Shown here: in pieces, positions 8,096 through 15,980 of the stretch | Layout of the letters: each line of letters opens with the position of its first letter | Position numbering within the stretch: the stretch's first letter is position 1 | Source: a virus | IMG/VR virus record: IMGVR_UViG_3300020166_000993 | Location: 1 to 64,000 of that record | Length of the DNA: 64,000 nt | Strand: one strand, 5' to 3' | The notes under the pieces: model-generated | Seen by the model: the letters and a program-made list of their open reading frames with translations, nothing else | Told to the model about the DNA's origin: nothing | Database searches by the model: none | Program-made: the position numbers and the translations under genes

Positions 8096-9019
8096 TTATT
8101 TTCCTATTGCGTTTCCGTATATATGAACGTGGGCTCTTGTAGTATAGTTGTAACCACGTTGTATTGCTTCATCAGCAATGTTTGCTTCTGTTAAAGTAAG
8201 TCCTTCAAAGGTACCACCAACGCCCATAATCCAAACAGGAAAATCACAACCGGCATCTCTAAATGCTTTAGTGTGTTCTTCCACTTCACGCCATGATTCC
8301 TTCGAACCGTTTACCACAAACTTTAACTGCCCGTGAGGACTAACCTGTACATACTTACCTACTACTTTTGGCTTAATTGCTTTAGAGTTCTTCTCTCCAG
8401 CAGTGTTCCACAGTTTAGGTGAAATACTCCAATACCATTCAGGCGAACCTAATGAGTCAGATAGCAATCCACCATAATCGCTTGAGGTATAAAATCTTCC
8501 TTGTATCCAACTAGCCATCTCGTCTGTGATATGCTGTGTACCGTTTGTTTCCACAGTAACGTTCTTGGGTGTGTTGAGCCGTTTATGAAACTCCTGCATA
8601 ACAGCAATCATGCTCTTTTGGCTTGCTTTAAGCATGGGCTCACCACCTGTAAACACCATGTGTGTCCATTGCTTTGTTTTAGGATGACAGAACTTTCCAT
8701 GTGGCAGCAATGCAGTTAGTTCGTCTACACCTTGCTCAACAGTGCGATTATTAATCAAGTGTCGATACCGTTTGCTCCAAGTATATGAACTGTCACATCC
8801 TTTATCAAATACAGGCAAGTCAAACACACTTGTGATGTTAGTAATATCTAGTGTTTCATAAGGTAGTTCATATGTACTAGGATCAGTAGGATCAGTTTGT
8901 CCAAACCCGTCACACTGCAAGTTGCACAGAAAGAAACGCATCCACAAGCTGGGTATGCCTGTGTATGCGCCTTCGCCTTGTGCACTAAAAAATGTTTCTG
9001 AATATTTAAGTGATTCCAT
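8096..9019 (-). CDS. queE: QueE-like 7-carboxy-7-deazaguanine synthase, variant
   Basis: Radical SAM enzyme expected to convert 6-carboxytetrahydropterin to 7-carboxy-7-deazaguanine. The N-terminus has the QueE signature SETFFSAQGEGAYTG, then the cluster site. C32 and C36 match the first two cysteines, but the third cysteine is displaced to C75, where GCDSSYTW matches the usual CDTxYTW. So about 38 residues separate the second and third cysteines instead of two. The SAM-binding FTGGEPM is intact. At 307 aa it is longer than usual (about 210-250). FolE- and QueD-like genes lie in the same region. Confidence 0.8.
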   Translation of the reverse strand: MESLKYSETFFSAQGEGAYTGIPSLWMRFFLCNLQCDGFGQTDPTDPSTYELPYETLDITNITSVFDLPVFDKGCDSSYTWSKRYRHLINNRTVEQGVDELTALLPHGKFCHPKTKQWTHMVFTGGEPMLKASQKSMIAVMQEFHKRLNTPKNVTVETNGTQHITDEMASWIQGRFYTSSDYGGLLSDSLGSPEWYWSISPKLWNTAGEKNSKAIKPKVVGKYVQVSPHGQLKFVVNGSKESWREVEEHTKAFRDAGCDFPVWIMGVGGTFEGLTLTEANIADEAIQRGYNYTTRAHVHIYGNAIGK

Positions 9020-9533
9020 TTATTTCTCCGAAATCAAATTTTAGACTGGATAACAGATATTCTATATCGCTCTGCTCTAACTCGCCATAGCTCTTTACAA
9101 AAGCATCATATACGATTTGATGCAACATACTTTCCTTAAAATGGTACTCATTTATGTATAAATCTTTTAAGATGTCACGTAATATATGGTGTAATCCTAC
9201 CGCAAACAACCGTTTTAAATCGTCAGTGTTTAAATGTACATTTCCATATGCAAGCACCGCTAAAAATACCCATTTACTTAGTCCCAGTGTGTGCAGAGAT
9301 AGTTCGTTTTTTGCGTTGTGGGTTACTTCTAGTTCAATAAATTCCTTATTACTAATTTCTGTTGTGTCAAGATAATAATCTATGCAAGCAAATACTTCTT
9401 CGTAAGTAACTGGATACAATCTTTTTGTGCGTACTAAGTTCCTATCTACTACTACACTTTCTAATACTGCATCCACCGGTGTAGCAGTGGATTCAATAAG
9501 CACTTGATTACTAAATTGTCTCCTACCGAACAT
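9006..9533 (-). CDS. hypothetical protein, 175 aa
   Basis: Starts MFGRRQFSNQVLIES at 9533, three bases after the FolE stop, preferred to an ATG at 9563 inside folE. Mostly helical, soluble, no recognised domain. It overlaps the QueE gene by 14 nt, so it is locked between folE and queE and may belong to the same pathway. Confidence 0.55.
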   Translation of the reverse strand: MFGRRQFSNQVLIESTATPVDAVLESVVVDRNLVRTKRLYPVTYEEVFACIDYYLDTTEISNKEFIELEVTHNAKNELSLHTLGLSKWVFLAVLAYGNVHLNTDDLKRLFAVGLHHILRDILKDLYINEYHFKESMLHQIVYDAFVKSYGELEQSDIEYLLSSLKFDFGEINGIT

Positions 9534-9535
9534 TA

Positions 9536-10207
9536 TTACGAATGCCCCTTCATGCTTAAACATACATCGTAAAACTCTTTCTTTAAACTCTTGTCTGATT
9601 GGAATAGGCCATGCATAACAGCAGTTGTCATATCCGATTCATGTTCTTTGACGCCTCTGTGCGTCATACAATGATGTTCTGCTTTAACTAAAACAGCAAC
9701 ATTAGGCGTCTTTGCATACTCCATTAATGCCTCTGCAATCTGTGTAGTCATCTCTTCCTGAATCTGTGGCCGCTCTGCAATGTGATGTGCTAGACGATTA
9801 AACTTGCTGAGACCAATTACTTCTTCCTCAGGAAAAATACCTACCCAACACTTTCCAACGATATTTTGAAAATGGTGTGCACAAGTACTCCTGATACTTA
9901 TAGGTCCTGTAACATACAAGCTTTTGTAGCCCATGTTAGGAAAACTTGTTACTCTAGGAACAGGTGCATAACGGCCGCCAAATGTTTCCCTAATAAACAT
10001 TTTTGCAACACGTTTTGCAGTTTCTTGTGTATTGTGATCGTTATCTGTGTCAATAACCAGGGCTTCTAGTACACTCTGCATAGCAGTTTGTACTTCTGAT
10101 TGTAATTGATCTAGTTCACCTTCATAGATAAACTCTGCAATATTGTCATTACTGTGGAACCGCTTGCCTGCTTTTCCTATGCGGCTACGAATTTTGTCTG
10201 AAATCAT
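9536..10207 (-). CDS. folE: GTP cyclohydrolase I
   Basis: A 223-aa protein of normal length. Zinc ligands C109, H112 (STCAHHF) and C180 (HHCMTHRGVKE) fall at almost the same numbers as in E. coli FolE (110, 113, 181). It makes dihydroneopterin triphosphate from GTP, the first step toward both folate and 7-deazaguanine. With QueD- and QueE-like genes and a DpdA-like transglycosylase nearby, a deazaguanine role is most likely. It has its own promoter at 10234-10262. Confidence 0.92.
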   Translation of the reverse strand: MISDKIRSRIGKAGKRFHSNDNIAEFIYEGELDQLQSEVQTAMQSVLEALVIDTDNDHNTQETAKRVAKMFIRETFGGRYAPVPRVTSFPNMGYKSLYVTGPISIRSTCAHHFQNIVGKCWVGIFPEEEVIGLSKFNRLAHHIAERPQIQEEMTTQIAEALMEYAKTPNVAVLVKAEHHCMTHRGVKEHESDMTTAVMHGLFQSDKSLKKEFYDVCLSMKGHS

Positions 10208-10233
10208 ATTAAGAATCCTTTGTAAGTTTTATA

Positions 10234-10262
10234 ATTATACAGCTATTTAGACAGGAAGTCAA
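10234..10262 (-). promoter_or_regulatory. sigma70-type promoter for folE
   Basis: Minus strand: TTGACT (10257-10262), 17 nt, TATAAT (10234-10239), about 25 bp before the folE ATG. Confidence 0.7.
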
Positions 10263-10277
10263 GTATCAAAGGAAAAT

Positions 10278-10742
10278 TTAAGACCACCAATTTTCCCAGG
10301 GGAATTCAAACCATTGTGTATCGTCAGATCTACGTATATCCCTACCAGTGAAATCCACTTCAAATTCAACTTCATGGTTATGAATAGCAGCAGCGTAACT
10401 TACATAAGCAAAATGGCCTTCATTATGAATAAACTCTGCTATTTGTTTGAATGTTTTAGCAGTATCACATATATCATCTACTATTAATACGTCTTGACCT
10501 ACGAAGTATTTTAATATGTCATTGAGTTTACTGGTTTCTCTAATATAGCCATCCCGAGTTTGCCATGCAACAGCGTGTGTTGGTACACTAAAATAGTGAC
10601 TTAGTTTGTTAGAGAAGTCTACACCACCTCGCATAATGCCTACAATAACATCTGGTTTATAATTAGCGATTGACATTTGACGAACACATTCTGAATAATA
10701 TCCGTTCATTTGTTGTTCTGATAATTTTTCTATTACAGGCAT
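10278..10742 (-). CDS. phosphoribosyltransferase
   Basis: About 154 aa, type I PRTase fold. The PRPP-binding signature VLIVDDICDTAKTF is near residue 84 and an upstream loop IVGIMRGGVDF is typical of purine (hypoxanthine/xanthine/guanine) salvage enzymes. The ATG at 10742 overlaps the epimerase stop by 10 nt and is preferred to an ATG at 10778. A nucleobase salvage role near the deazaguanine genes is plausible, but the base specificity cannot be read. Confidence 0.8.
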   Translation of the reverse strand: MPVIEKLSEQQMNGYYSECVRQMSIANYKPDVIVGIMRGGVDFSNKLSHYFSVPTHAVAWQTRDGYIRETSKLNDILKYFVGQDVLIVDDICDTAKTFKQIAEFIHNEGHFAYVSYAAAIHNHEVEFEVDFTGRDIRRSDDTQWFEFPWENWWS

Positions 10743-11713
10743 TGTAATTTTTTCCCAGTGGTACTGCTCTTTTGCCAATCATATGCATGACTTACTATAT
10801 CTTTTAAAGTAAACTGTGGCTGCCAGCCTAGTAATTCTTTTGCTTTAGTAGTATCTGCATTCGTAGCAGCAATATCTCCAGGCCTAGCCGGGCCTACATC
10901 ATACTCTATTGCTCTTGCATGTTTTTCTATTACTGCATTCATAACATCTAATATGCTATAAGAATTACCACAGCCAATATTAAATACATCACTAGTTTCT
11001 TGGTCATGTATATAATTTAATGCTGCTAGATGCGCAGTAGCAACATCATATACATGTGTGTAATCTCTTTGAGCTGTGCCGTCAGGTGTGTTGTAAGAAT
11101 TACCATTTACTGTAAATGTTTCTTGTTTTAATGCTGAGATGCATAAGGCTGGAATTAAGTGACTTGCAGGACTTTGTGTATAACCATGGCTTAAGTCAGG
11201 CATCGCACCAGCAGCATTAAAATAACGTAGAATTATATAGTTAAAGTCATATGCTTTTCTATAATCCTCCAAAATCGTCTCTATAATGAGTTTTGATCTA
11301 GCATAGGGACTTTGCGGGTTACAATCGTGTGTCTCGGGTGTAGGAGTAGATGCATTGCCATAAACACTACTTGAGCTACTGAAGACAAATTCTTTAACAC
11401 CAGCATCTACAGCACAATTTAGCAGATTGATAGTATTTGCAACATTGTTTGCATAGTAAACTGCTGGATCAATAACGCTTCTACCAACTTCATGATCAGC
11501 AGCAAGGTGTATAATACTGTCAGGTCGTACTAGTTTTATAATACCTTTTACTTGATTATTGTCAATATCAAAGGGATATTGTGATACTCCTTCTATTTTT
11601 TTCTTTTTTCTATCTAAATTAATAACATTGTGTCCTGCGGATACTAATAATTTACATACCACAGTACCAATAAAGCCTGAACCTCCTGTAACTAAGATCG
11701 TTTTACTTTCCAT
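10733..11713 (-). CDS. GalE-like NAD-dependent sugar epimerase
   Basis: Extended SDR of about 326 aa: NAD-binding TGGSGFIGTVV at the N-terminus, SSSSSVYG, the catalytic SPYARSK (Tyr-x3-Lys), and a UDP-sugar region (RYFNAAGA, QRDYTHVYDVA). It closely follows the UDP-glucose 4-epimerase pattern. The start at 11713 (MESKTILVTG) overlaps the glycosyltransferase end. It probably supplies a UDP-sugar for the adjacent glycosyltransferase. Confidence 0.85.
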   Translation of the reverse strand: MESKTILVTGGSGFIGTVVCKLLVSAGHNVINLDRKKKKIEGVSQYPFDIDNNQVKGIIKLVRPDSIIHLAADHEVGRSVIDPAVYYANNVANTINLLNCAVDAGVKEFVFSSSSSVYGNASTPTPETHDCNPQSPYARSKLIIETILEDYRKAYDFNYIILRYFNAAGAMPDLSHGYTQSPASHLIPALCISALKQETFTVNGNSYNTPDGTAQRDYTHVYDVATAHLAALNYIHDQETSDVFNIGCGNSYSILDVMNAVIEKHARAIEYDVGPARPGDIAATNADTTKAKELLGWQPQFTLKDIVSHAYDWQKSSTTGKKLQCL

Positions 11714-12695
11714 GTGTGTGTTCTCCAAACCAAACGTCAAAACAATTATTTTTTATTTTATATGACTCTGACCCTGTTGTATTTGTTAAAGCATCGCAAA
11801 CCATATCAATACTTTCTTCAAACCTATCGAATAAAAATTCTTTAGGATATAATTCTGGATAAACTAATCTGTTGGGCAAAATAACATTGCATCCTAAATA
11901 TGCAGCTTCAGCCATCCCAAAACCAAAATTTTCTTGTAATGCGTAACTAACAGCACATTTGCTTTTCGCTACTATATTATAGTAATTATCTTTATCCAAG
12001 TTCATTTCTTGTGTTTTAAGGAATTTTACTGGAAAATCTAGCTTTTTCGATACTTGTCGTGCTAGTTCATCAAACAACCATGGCTGCTTTTCATCGCACA
12101 ACCTTCCATTAAATATTACAATATTATCTTTTTCTGTTCCTAGATGCATGTCTAAGCCTACAAAATCTAAAGGTAGTCCGCTAACAATTAGTTTTTCTGA
12201 CTGTACCATTCTTTTTTTAAGGATGTCATTTCGAATAAAATTACTGGCGCAAAAAACTTTGTCGGATATGTCAAAAACCATATCCTCGAAGTTTTTTGCC
12301 CAGCGTTCCATATCACGTACAAAGTCTGTATCAGTAAAACTTCCTGCATGTACAACACCAGTAATTTTTGCATTTACTTTATGAAAATAATTCATATAGG
12401 CAATACTTTCGATCCCAGGGAACCAGATATCACTAAAAAAGAACACATCATTGTCGGATACTTCGCCACGCTCATACATACTGGCAATTTCTGCCATCTG
12501 TAAACTTTTAAATTTAGAAGTAAATGCAGCATTTAAAAAACAACCTTCAGGTAATCCCGCAGGCTCTCCTGCAGCAGGATATACTCGTACAAATGGAACA
12601 TTATTGACATTCAAATAATTAAGTATGTCTCTGTCCATATGAACTGTGTATCTGCCTTCAATATGCTCTAACGGAACATATATAATCTTACCCAT
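11703..12695 (-). CDS. glycosyltransferase (GT4-like)
   Basis: About 330 aa, starting MGKIIYVPLEHIEGRY. The ATG at 12695 has AAGGA at the right distance, so the longer reading to 12818 is rejected. The C-terminal half shows a GT-B fold pattern: NIVIFNGRLCDEKQPW, KSKCAVSYALQENFGFGMAEAAYLG (the ExFGxxxxEA motif) and CNVILP. It transfers a sugar from a nucleotide donor; acceptor unknown. It overlaps the epimerase gene. Possible targets include modified phage DNA or the host surface. Confidence 0.75.
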   Translation of the reverse strand: MGKIIYVPLEHIEGRYTVHMDRDILNYLNVNNVPFVRVYPAAGEPAGLPEGCFLNAAFTSKFKSLQMAEIASMYERGEVSDNDVFFFSDIWFPGIESIAYMNYFHKVNAKITGVVHAGSFTDTDFVRDMERWAKNFEDMVFDISDKVFCASNFIRNDILKKRMVQSEKLIVSGLPLDFVGLDMHLGTEKDNIVIFNGRLCDEKQPWLFDELARQVSKKLDFPVKFLKTQEMNLDKDNYYNIVAKSKCAVSYALQENFGFGMAEAAYLGCNVILPNRLVYPELYPKEFLFDRFEESIDMVCDALTNTTGSESYKIKNNCFDVWFGEHTHGK

Positions 12696-12759
12696 ATTAG
12701 GTTTCCTTATAAATTGATGACGTATTTTTCTTTTTTGTAATAATCTGCCAGCACCCATT

Positions 12760-12939
12760 TTACATTGCGTTCTTTTTGTCCTGGATTTCTGCACGACGAG
12801 CTTTTGCAAGTTTTGCAAGTTCTCCCAAAGCCTTACGAGCTCTTGCCGCAGATGCTTTTACGCCTTTGGTTTCAAACTTCTCGCTTTCTGCGAGATACTC
12901 TTCCATTTGTGCTTTAATTTGTAAATGTACTTCTGTCAT
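12760..12939 (-). CDS. histone H1/Hc1-like small basic protein, 59 aa
   Basis: Starts with ATG at 12939 after a strong AAGGAGAAAG ribosome site. The sequence MTEVHLQIKAQMEEYLAESE leads into a Lys/Ala/Arg helix with KGVKASAARARKAL, then a second helix LAKLAKARRAEIQ. This matches the pattern of bacterial Hc1/histone H1-like proteins, which condense or coat DNA. It sits between a radical SAM gene and a glycosyltransferase. Homology is judged by eye. Confidence 0.65.
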   Translation of the reverse strand: MTEVHLQIKAQMEEYLAESEKFETKGVKASAARARKALGELAKLAKARRAEIQDKKNAM

Positions 12940-12950
12940 TTCTTTCTCCT

Positions 12951-14036
12951 TTAGTTTGTTTCATACCCTACAGCATAATTGTAATCTACGTAATCCTTCT
13001 TACATTTTAGATTACATTCCACCCAGGGCGAACTCTTCCAACTGTTAAATAGTTTCTTCCAATGTTCATGATTAAGAACATCTTGCATAGAACTTGTTTT
13101 GACACTAAGTTGATCTCTATACATATAAAAGAAACTGTCAGTATAATTTATTGTTTTATCACCGTCACTCATAGCAATATAGGGAAAACTAGTCCAGGAA
13201 CAGGGATGTAGTGCACCATCAGCGCTCAAATACATACCTCTGTTTCCCACCATGCATAACGGCAAAATATTACCTTGTGGTTTTGCATTTTCATATTTAA
13301 AATGGTTAGTTTGCATATAGTTTTCTATAGGCTGTGTCCTGTTGCTAATTTTTTTAATGCTTCTTTCGTATCTGTTAGTGCTACTAACAAATTCTGAATC
13401 TGGTTCTAAAGGATCGTATTCTCCGTACGATCCGTACTTGCTAGAAAACTTTGTGCTTTTAGTCCATTGTACACTATCACAGCCATTTTGTAAAGCCTTA
13501 TTTTGTATGTCGTAAATATGATCCTGATTAAATTTAAAATATATTGCTGCCCATACTGTAAATGCATCACTTTCTAATCCTATTATACGCATACCTTCCA
13601 TTATGCTGTCCCACTCACTGTTTACCCGATATAGTATGTTACTGTCGTGATCGTAGCCATCTACACTAAAGTTTACAGTATCATAGTTGTTTAATAACCC
13701 TGCTAGCTCACGCCACCATTCTGGCTTTTTATAACTGCCGTTAGTGATAATGAATATGTGACACGTAGGTTTAAGATTTTTTATATAGCGTACAATGTCT
13801 AGCATGTCCTTGCAGTATATAGGATCGCCGATATCTCCGCAAAATGTAAAACGTTGTACGTGTTCCAGTATAAAATCTTCTGTAAATGCGTTTTTAAACT
13901 CCTCAAAAGACCATTCTTTGTTTGTCCAGGAAGTGGCAGGCAATTCAGTTCTGGGGCACCTAGGACATTTTAGTGTGCACTTAGCACTTAACTCTATGTG
14001 CCAATGATATAATTGCCAGCCGTAATTATTAATCAC
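12951..14036 (-). CDS. radical SAM protein with SPASM-like C-terminus
   Basis: 361 aa. The cluster motif CTLKCPRC (C20, C24, C27) lies at the N-terminus after HWHIELSAK. FCGDIGDP takes the position of the usual glycine-rich SAM loop. C-terminal cysteines (LCMVGN, HPCSW, ECNLKCKK) suggest an auxiliary cluster. The start is GTG at 14036, overlapping the SDR stop as GTGA. The reaction is unknown; partners may be the adjacent SDR and glycosyltransferase. Confidence 0.75.
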   Translation of the reverse strand: MINNYGWQLYHWHIELSAKCTLKCPRCPRTELPATSWTNKEWSFEEFKNAFTEDFILEHVQRFTFCGDIGDPIYCKDMLDIVRYIKNLKPTCHIFIITNGSYKKPEWWRELAGLLNNYDTVNFSVDGYDHDSNILYRVNSEWDSIMEGMRIIGLESDAFTVWAAIYFKFNQDHIYDIQNKALQNGCDSVQWTKSTKFSSKYGSYGEYDPLEPDSEFVSSTNRYERSIKKISNRTQPIENYMQTNHFKYENAKPQGNILPLCMVGNRGMYLSADGALHPCSWTSFPYIAMSDGDKTINYTDSFFYMYRDQLSVKTSSMQDVLNHEHWKKLFNSWKSSPWVECNLKCKKDYVDYNYAVGYETN

Positions 14037-14629
14037 GGCGCTAACCTTAAAAACTTATCTGCAGAAAATATAAAGTGATATATTTCTTCCGCAACATCTT
14101 CAGGCAAAAGGTGTTGATTATCATATAAATTATCAATAGATTTGTGGTTAGGCTTATGTCTATTATTATTAAAGTTTGTTTTAGTAAGGCCTAACCGAAC
14201 TTCCTTAACTGTAACACTAGGATGCTCTTGGGAAAGCATATTACCAAAGTCTTCTAATGCTTTTTTAGATAGACTATATACTAAATCACCAGGCCAAAAC
14301 TTATCATTGTTTGTGCTTGTGATGTTAACAATTATTACTTCTGAGTTTTTTCTAATTGCTAACTGACTTAGAGTCATAGGACTTACTAGATTAGCAGAGA
14401 TAATTTTTTGCCAATCTAAAGTGTTATGCGAACTAAACGGAACTTTACCACCCAAGTCGTGACCAGCACAGTTTATTAGCATGTCCACAAATGGCAGGCT
14501 TTCTATTCTGTCAGGGTAGTCTAAATCACATGCATTACGTGTTAGTTCAAACACATTATGTGTGGCTTTTAACAATGTGCTCAGGCACTTTCCTACCCCA
14601 CTTGATGTTCCGGTAATTGCAACTTCCAT
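14033..14629 (-). CDS. short-chain dehydrogenase/reductase
   Basis: About 198 aa. ITGTSSGVG nucleotide-binding loop, NCAG strand, Ser in NITSTN and catalytic YSLSKKAL (Tyr-x3-Lys), so all classical SDR residues are present. It should be an NAD(P)-dependent oxidoreductase; substrate unknown. The ATG at 14629 lies two bases after the QueD stop, and it couples by GTGA to the radical SAM gene. Confidence 0.8.
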   Translation of the reverse strand: MEVAITGTSSGVGKCLSTLLKATHNVFELTRNACDLDYPDRIESLPFVDMLINCAGHDLGGKVPFSSHNTLDWQKIISANLVSPMTLSQLAIRKNSEVIIVNITSTNNDKFWPGDLVYSLSKKALEDFGNMLSQEHPSVTVKEVRLGLTKTNFNNNRHKPNHKSIDNLYDNQHLLPEDVAEEIYHFIFSADKFLRLAP

Positions 14630-14631
14630 GT

Positions 14632-15039
14632 TTATCCTTGACGCACCTTCATTGTAAGGTCGCCATAAATATTCTCGCAACCGTTTTCATTGTCTTCGGC
14701 TACGGATATTTTTAACCAGCGATTGGGATATTTTGCTTGTATCTCTAATGCCAAGTCATCTGCAATCATTTCACAACTCTTGTGATCCAATTGTAGTACA
14801 CATGTACTGCTTTCTACTTCAGCGTACAATCTTTCTAACCAGCGTTTGAACTGGATAAATTCAATGTCTCTGTCGTCATGGAACACTTCGATCCATACTT
14901 TAAAGTGAAACATGTGTCTATGCGGAAAACCCAGGAAGCTAACATCGTCCCATTCACCTGTAGCAAGTTTAGGGTCTGTATCTGCACCTGGATACATGTG
15001 TACGCCTTCCTTCTGAAAGGTTACCCAAATAGTTCTCAT
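14632..15039 (-). CDS. queD: QueD/PTPS-like 6-carboxytetrahydropterin synthase, variant
   Basis: 135 aa, the size of this family. Zinc ligands H14 and FPHRHMFHF (H40, H42) are present, as are an LDH dyad (D85, H86) and a C-terminal Glu in VAED (E115). IEFIQFKRWLE matches the family's DFxxLK region. The catalytic cysteine normally four residues before the HxH pair is replaced by leucine, so this is a variant enzyme. It would turn dihydroneopterin triphosphate into 6-carboxytetrahydropterin. It shares one base with the cytochrome c stop (TAATG). Confidence 0.75.
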   Translation of the reverse strand: MRTIWVTFQKEGVHMYPGADTDPKLATGEWDDVSFLGFPHRHMFHFKVWIEVFHDDRDIEFIQFKRWLERLYAEVESSTCVLQLDHKSCEMIADDLALEIQAKYPNRWLKISVAEDNENGCENIYGDLTMKVRQG

Positions 15040-15443
15040 TATAATGTCTCCACAAATTCTGCTAAGTCTTTAATGTCTGCATCACTTAACAAACTAGCCT
15101 GACTCCACATCATCGCAGATTGTCTGCCAACCTTCTCACGATTCTTGTACGCAACAAGTCGCTCACTAATGTATGCAGCAGTTTGTCCTGCAAGTTTAGG
15201 ACCAACACCACCTTCGCCTTTGCCACCGTGGCATGCAGCACAGCCAGCATACTTCTTTTCACCTGGCAATTTTGGCTGTTCTTTCTTAACTGGAGCACCA
15301 CCTGCTATAGCCACGGTTGGACTAAACAGTTGGTATTCAACAGTCTTTGGTTCTTCTTTTGGTGGTGTTACTCTTGTGCCAAACACTTTGTTAGGATCAC
15401 AAGCTGTGATCAATAAGCATAAACTTACTAATAAAACTCTCAT
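15039..15443 (-). CDS. c-type cytochrome lipoprotein
   Basis: 134 aa. A hydrophobic signal peptide ends in LITAC, a lipobox with Cys15 as the lipid site. A linker follows, then the haem-binding CAACH (68-72), the glycine-rich GPKLAGQ, and a methionine (M111 or M112) as likely sixth ligand. This is the c553/c4-like class I fold. It would be a membrane-anchored periplasmic electron carrier needing host haem ligation. It overlaps a 48-aa membrane protein gene (ATGA) and queD (TAATG), so it is embedded in the dpdA-to-queD operon. Confidence 0.85.
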   Translation of the reverse strand: MRVLLVSLCLLITACDPNKVFGTRVTPPKEEPKTVEYQLFSPTVAIAGGAPVKKEQPKLPGEKKYAGCAACHGGKGEGGVGPKLAGQTAAYISERLVAYKNREKVGRQSAMMWSQASLLSDADIKDLAEFVETL

Positions 15444-15586
15444 GTATTGTCCCCATCTCTATATTTTACGTTGTTCTTGTCAAAACCTTTTTTCTCATCA
15501 TGTTCGACCATAAAGGGGTATGCAATACCGCATATGCCTACTAGCAAAAACCAAGCAGCCCCTAATAGTGTCATGATAGTATCCAT
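15440..15586 (-). CDS. single-span membrane protein, 48 aa
   Basis: Starts MDTIMTLLGAAWFLLVGICG at 15586, sharing one base with the upstream stop (TAATG). One transmembrane helix (about residues 4-27), then a charged tail (EHDEKKGFDKNN). It overlaps the cytochrome c start by ATGA. It could be an accessory or anchoring subunit for the cytochrome; that is inferred from coupling alone. Confidence 0.65.
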   Translation of the reverse strand: MDTIMTLLGAAWFLLVGICGIAYPFMVEHDEKKGFDKNNVKYRDGDNT

Positions 15587-15873
15587 TAGTCTTCGCCTTC
15601 CCGAAGATTTAACTCCTTTAAGTATTCGCCGCCATCCAATGTAGTGCTGTGAAAGCTCTCCCATCTTTTAACCACAATTCTTAACCCTCGGCAGATACCA
15701 GTTGAACCCACATTTTTAAATGCAAACGCTTCTATTGCCTGCATCTCTTCACGATTACATTGAGTAAAAGATTTACCATAAAAACTTCTGATAAAGTTTT
15801 CACATAAATTACTTAGATATACATCTAACTCTCTTTCTACAACTGAAAAATTTTCTATAACAAACTTATTCAT
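15586..15873 (-). CDS. hypothetical protein, 95 aa
   Basis: Soluble, starts MNKFVIENFSVVERELDVYL. No recognised domain. It is coupled at both ends: ATGA with the 36-aa gene and TAATG with the 48-aa membrane protein gene. Confidence 0.6.
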   Translation of the reverse strand: MNKFVIENFSVVERELDVYLSNLCENFIRSFYGKSFTQCNREEMQAIEAFAFKNVGSTGICRGLRIVVKRWESFHSTTLDGGEYLKELNLREGED

Positions 15874-15980
15874 TTATTCAACGCATCTTTTAGTTGCTCT
15901 AGAATCACAAGTATGCGCTCAAGCTGTTTCTTGTCTGATACATTATCAGTGTCAACTTCAAATTCTACTTTAACTTTCAT
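15870..15980 (-). CDS. small protein, 36 aa
   Basis: MKVKVEFEVDTDNVSDKKQL followed by a short helix ending in LKDALNK. One strand plus one helix. The start lies inside the end of mazG, overlapping by 11 nt, and the stop overlaps the next gene as ATGA. The tight coupling supports translation. Function unknown. Confidence 0.55.
   Translation of the reverse strand: MKVKVEFEVDTDNVSDKKQLERILVILEQLKDALNK

Noticed and set aside
12696-12818. N-terminal extension of the glycosyltransferase
   Set aside because: It covers the end of the histone-like gene in another frame, and the ATG at 12695 has an ideal ribosome site.
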